Source: CAYWXK01 sp964462515
GTDB taxonomy: Bacteria > Planctomycetota > Phycisphaerae > Sedimentisphaerales > Anaerobacaceae
NCBI GenBank assembly: GCA_964462515.1
Contig: CAYWXK010000026.1
Span: 1 to 53,916, forward strand
DNA length: 53,916 nt
Direction of reading: 5' to 3'
Notes under the pieces: generated by a model
The model's database searches: none
Seen by the model: the letters and a program-made list of their open reading frames with translations, nothing else
What the model was told of the DNA's origin: nothing
Shown: one piece after another, positions 52,366 through 53,916 of the stretch
Numbering within the stretch: the stretch's first letter is position 1
Layout: every line of letters begins with the position of its first letter
Translations under genes and position numbers: made by a program

Positions 52366-52532
52366 CTTTGCCTGAAAATCGAACTTTTTCGCTTAACTGC
52401 CTTAAAATTAACAAATTACCTGCCTTTTTGCCCGTTTTTAGGCCAAAAGCACACTTTCTGGCCTTTTCCTGCTCCGACCGGAAGTCGACTGCCCTGAGTG
52501 GAATTGAAGGTGCTCAGAATTCACCGGCCTCT

Positions 52533-53105
52533 TCAATTCCCGGTTTTTCTTTTACTTATCAAATAAATGGTTACTACTGCTATAAAAATAGTACCCACTA
52601 TTATTATGATAGGACAAACCCAAACACAGGATATTATTTTTTCAAGCAAAGCAGCACACATAAACAATACTGCAAAGATGAATGAATCAATTGCAATTAC
52701 CCCCCACTTTATATCATTATAAATCATCAGACATGCATCATCCTCTGGACGATAGGAAACTTCTGTTCCAGAAGATAAGAGTTTAGCGTATTCTTGTATT
52801 TGTTTGGACTTAGCTAAAGACATGTTGCTAAAAAATATCACTTCATTGATTTCAGCAACTATTCCAATGACTATTGAAATAAAAAAAAGTATCCAACTAA
52901 TAACTAAGAAAGTAGGAATCGTTGAACTAAATATTTTTTCCACTAAAGCAATGGTGACAAGTAATAACGATGAAGATAAAGTTATTACTAACCTTAGAAC
53001 TCCCTGCCATATCTTATTTTGGAGTTCAGTGGTTTTTTCAATCGATTCAGCTAAATTGTCTATTGTTTTACGTATATCAACAGTTAAGAAAGTTTTATCT
53101 TCCAT
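52533..53105 (-). CDS. Hypothetical four-helix membrane protein
   Basis: A 190 aa AT-rich gene. A polar N-terminus (DIRKTIDNLAESIEKTTELQ) is followed by two helices (LVITLSSSLLLVTIALVE, FLVISWILFFISIVIGIVAE), a cytoplasmic or periplasmic loop with YRPEDDACLMIYND, and two more helices. I recognise no family. GGAAGG lies eight bases before the ATG. It is probably the gene of the cassette that ends at the attC at 52295-52365, although 168 bases lie between its stop and that site. Confidence 0.65.
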   Translation of the reverse strand: MEDKTFLTVDIRKTIDNLAESIEKTTELQNKIWQGVLRLVITLSSSLLLVTIALVEKIFSSTIPTFLVISWILFFISIVIGIVAEINEVIFFSNMSLAKSKQIQEYAKLLSSGTEVSYRPEDDACLMIYNDIKWGVIAIDSFIFAVLFMCAALLEKIISCVWVCPIIIIVGTIFIAVVTIYLISKRKTGN

Positions 53106-53433
53106 TGTATTGCCCTTCCTTTGCCTATCGATTGCCGTTGCGACATCCTGCCACGCCCTGAAAGGCCGTTCCCGATGCTGAATCTTATAAGCGCTTACCC
53201 TTTCAATGCCACAATAATATCAAAATCTCCCTCGAATTACAATAATTTTTTAATGGCCAATCTTAATCCACGGGTGTGCTTCACGTTTATAGGTACAGAA
53301 AGCGGCACGGCCATCCCTTCGACTACGCTCCCTACTTCGTCCTAAACGACAGGACTTCGCAGGGCAAGCAGGACAGGCTTGGCCGTGTTTGCACGGGCTG
53401 GAAGCCCGTGCTACGATGAATCGCACCCTTTGT
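53106..53433. other. Non-coding stretch with palindromic repeats before rnpB
   Basis: No gene is visible. CACGGCCA and TGGCCGTG flank the repeat at 53330-53373. A 9 bp hairpin GCACGGGCT/AGCCCGTGC with a three-base loop is at 53391-53411. Confidence 0.5.
53330..53373. repeat. CTACTTCG-type palindromic repeat, copy 2
   Basis: CCCTACTTCG, the core GTCCT..AGGAC, then TTCGCAGGGCAAGCAGGA. The ends match the copy at 42257 while the core stem differs. Confidence 0.65.
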
Positions 53434-53853
53434 AAATAATCAATTAAATGAGTGGGTCTATAAGCCGAGTTCTGTATCCCGCCCGATTAGGACGGGCGGC
53501 GGCCATTTATCTAGACCGACTGTTGCCAGTCGGCTCAAGCGACCTACCTGCTGGCAGAGTCCGCCGGTCAGCGGGCTCACGCTCGGGCCGAGCAACCAGC
53601 TTCTTGGTCTTGCAGGCGGTGGGGTTTGCCCTGCCGGCGATGTCACCATCGCTGCGGTGCGCTCTTACCGCACCATTTCACCATTGCTTGTCCCGATTGC
53701 TCGGGACGTCAGCTGTGTGTTTTCTGTGGCACTTTCCCTGGGGTTGCCCCCGGTGGCCGTTAGCCATCACCGTGCCCTACCCTGCTCGGACTTTCCTCCC
53801 CGCACCAGACGGTGCAGGGCGACCGCCCGACCCACTCATTTAATTGATTATTT
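53434..53853 (-). ncRNA. rnpB: RNase P RNA, class A, with extended end helix
   Basis: RNase P RNA is the catalytic RNA that trims tRNA 5' ends. On minus, conserved blocks are GAGGAAAGTCCGAGC (near 53784-53798), GGTGAAATGGTGCGGTAAGA, and ACAGAACTCGGCTTATAGAC at the 3' end (near 53457-53476). The ends pair perfectly for 25 bp (53434-53458 with 53829-53853), longer than the usual P1 helix, so the mature ends probably lie inside these limits. The internal stem GTCCCGAGCAATCGGGAC is also present. Confidence 0.96.
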
Positions 53854-53871
53854 GCCAAAGAACTACGAATT

Positions 53872-53900
53872 ATTATAGCAAAAGTTTAGATTTGTTTCCA
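53872..53900 (-). promoter_or_regulatory. rnpB promoter with extended -10
   Basis: On minus, TGCTATAAT carries an extended -10 (TATAAT at 53872-53877). A 17 bp spacer precedes TGGAAA (53895-53900), 4 of 6 to consensus. The start would be about 53865. Confidence 0.75.
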
Positions 53901-53916
53901 GTTTTCAGCGTTTTAT

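Noticed and set aside
52533..53105. Integron integrase near the cassettes
   Set aside because: The only gene on the upstream side encodes a membrane protein; no tyrosine-recombinase motif is present in the window.

Overview
The window looks like a chromosomal segment from a Gram-negative planctomycete of the Phycisphaerae/Sedimentisphaerales type. This is an inference from gene content and was not tested by phylogeny. The supporting signs are two formylglycine-type sulfatases, a PQQ-like propeller protein, a secreted beta-helix protein ending in a dockerin-like DINGD repeat, and a complete outer-membrane kit (LptD, LolCDE, beta-barrel proteins). Nearly all of the sequence is ordinary single-copy chromosome. 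The accessory DNA is concentrated at about 42.4-44.4 kb and 50.0-53.4 kb.

Layout. 0.2-5.6 kb: queA, a PQQ-like protein, then a sulfatase and a membrane acyltransferase on the minus strand. 6.1-14.7 kb: a secreted beta-helix protein, then a minus-strand sugar-catabolic operon (GH2 glycosidase, sulfatase, xylulokinase, xylose isomerase). 15-19.5 kb: clpX, then rarA, 5-formyl-THF cyclo-ligase and a LysM L,D-transpeptidase. 19.7-21.8 kb: two paralogous outer-membrane beta-barrel genes, each with its own promoter and a similar leader. 22-35.7 kb: a long minus-strand run of lptD, class II aldolase, S41 protease, lysS, lolC/E/D, a branched-chain aminotransferase and a polyprenyl diphosphate synthase. 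36-39.8 kb: a fused EtfB-EtfA protein with ETF:quinone oxidoreductase. 40-41.7 kb: csrA and a membrane protein. 42.4-43.8 kb: a small accessory group with a PLD-type nuclease. 44.4-50.0 kb: ilvB-ilvN, then deacetylase-ilvC behind its own promoter, then a lipoprotein. 50.0-53.1 kb: a minus-strand array of integron-type gene cassettes. 53.4-53.9 kb: the RNase P RNA gene rnpB.

The most notable discovery is the cassette array at 50.39-52.37 kb. Three attC-like sites each carry matching L arms with exactly one unpaired base. The core at the start of each of two cassettes is complementary to the core at its own end. The two cassettes carry an Mrr-type nuclease with a zinc-ribbon and an FRG-domain protein, so they are candidate anti-phage cassettes. 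No integrase gene is in the window.

The second theme is short palindromic elements. A hairpin family with a one-sided 3-4 nt bulge lies in intergenic DNA, in the csrA terminator, in the ilvB leader, and in frame inside queA and lptD. Separate families occur at gene ends and in operon gaps.
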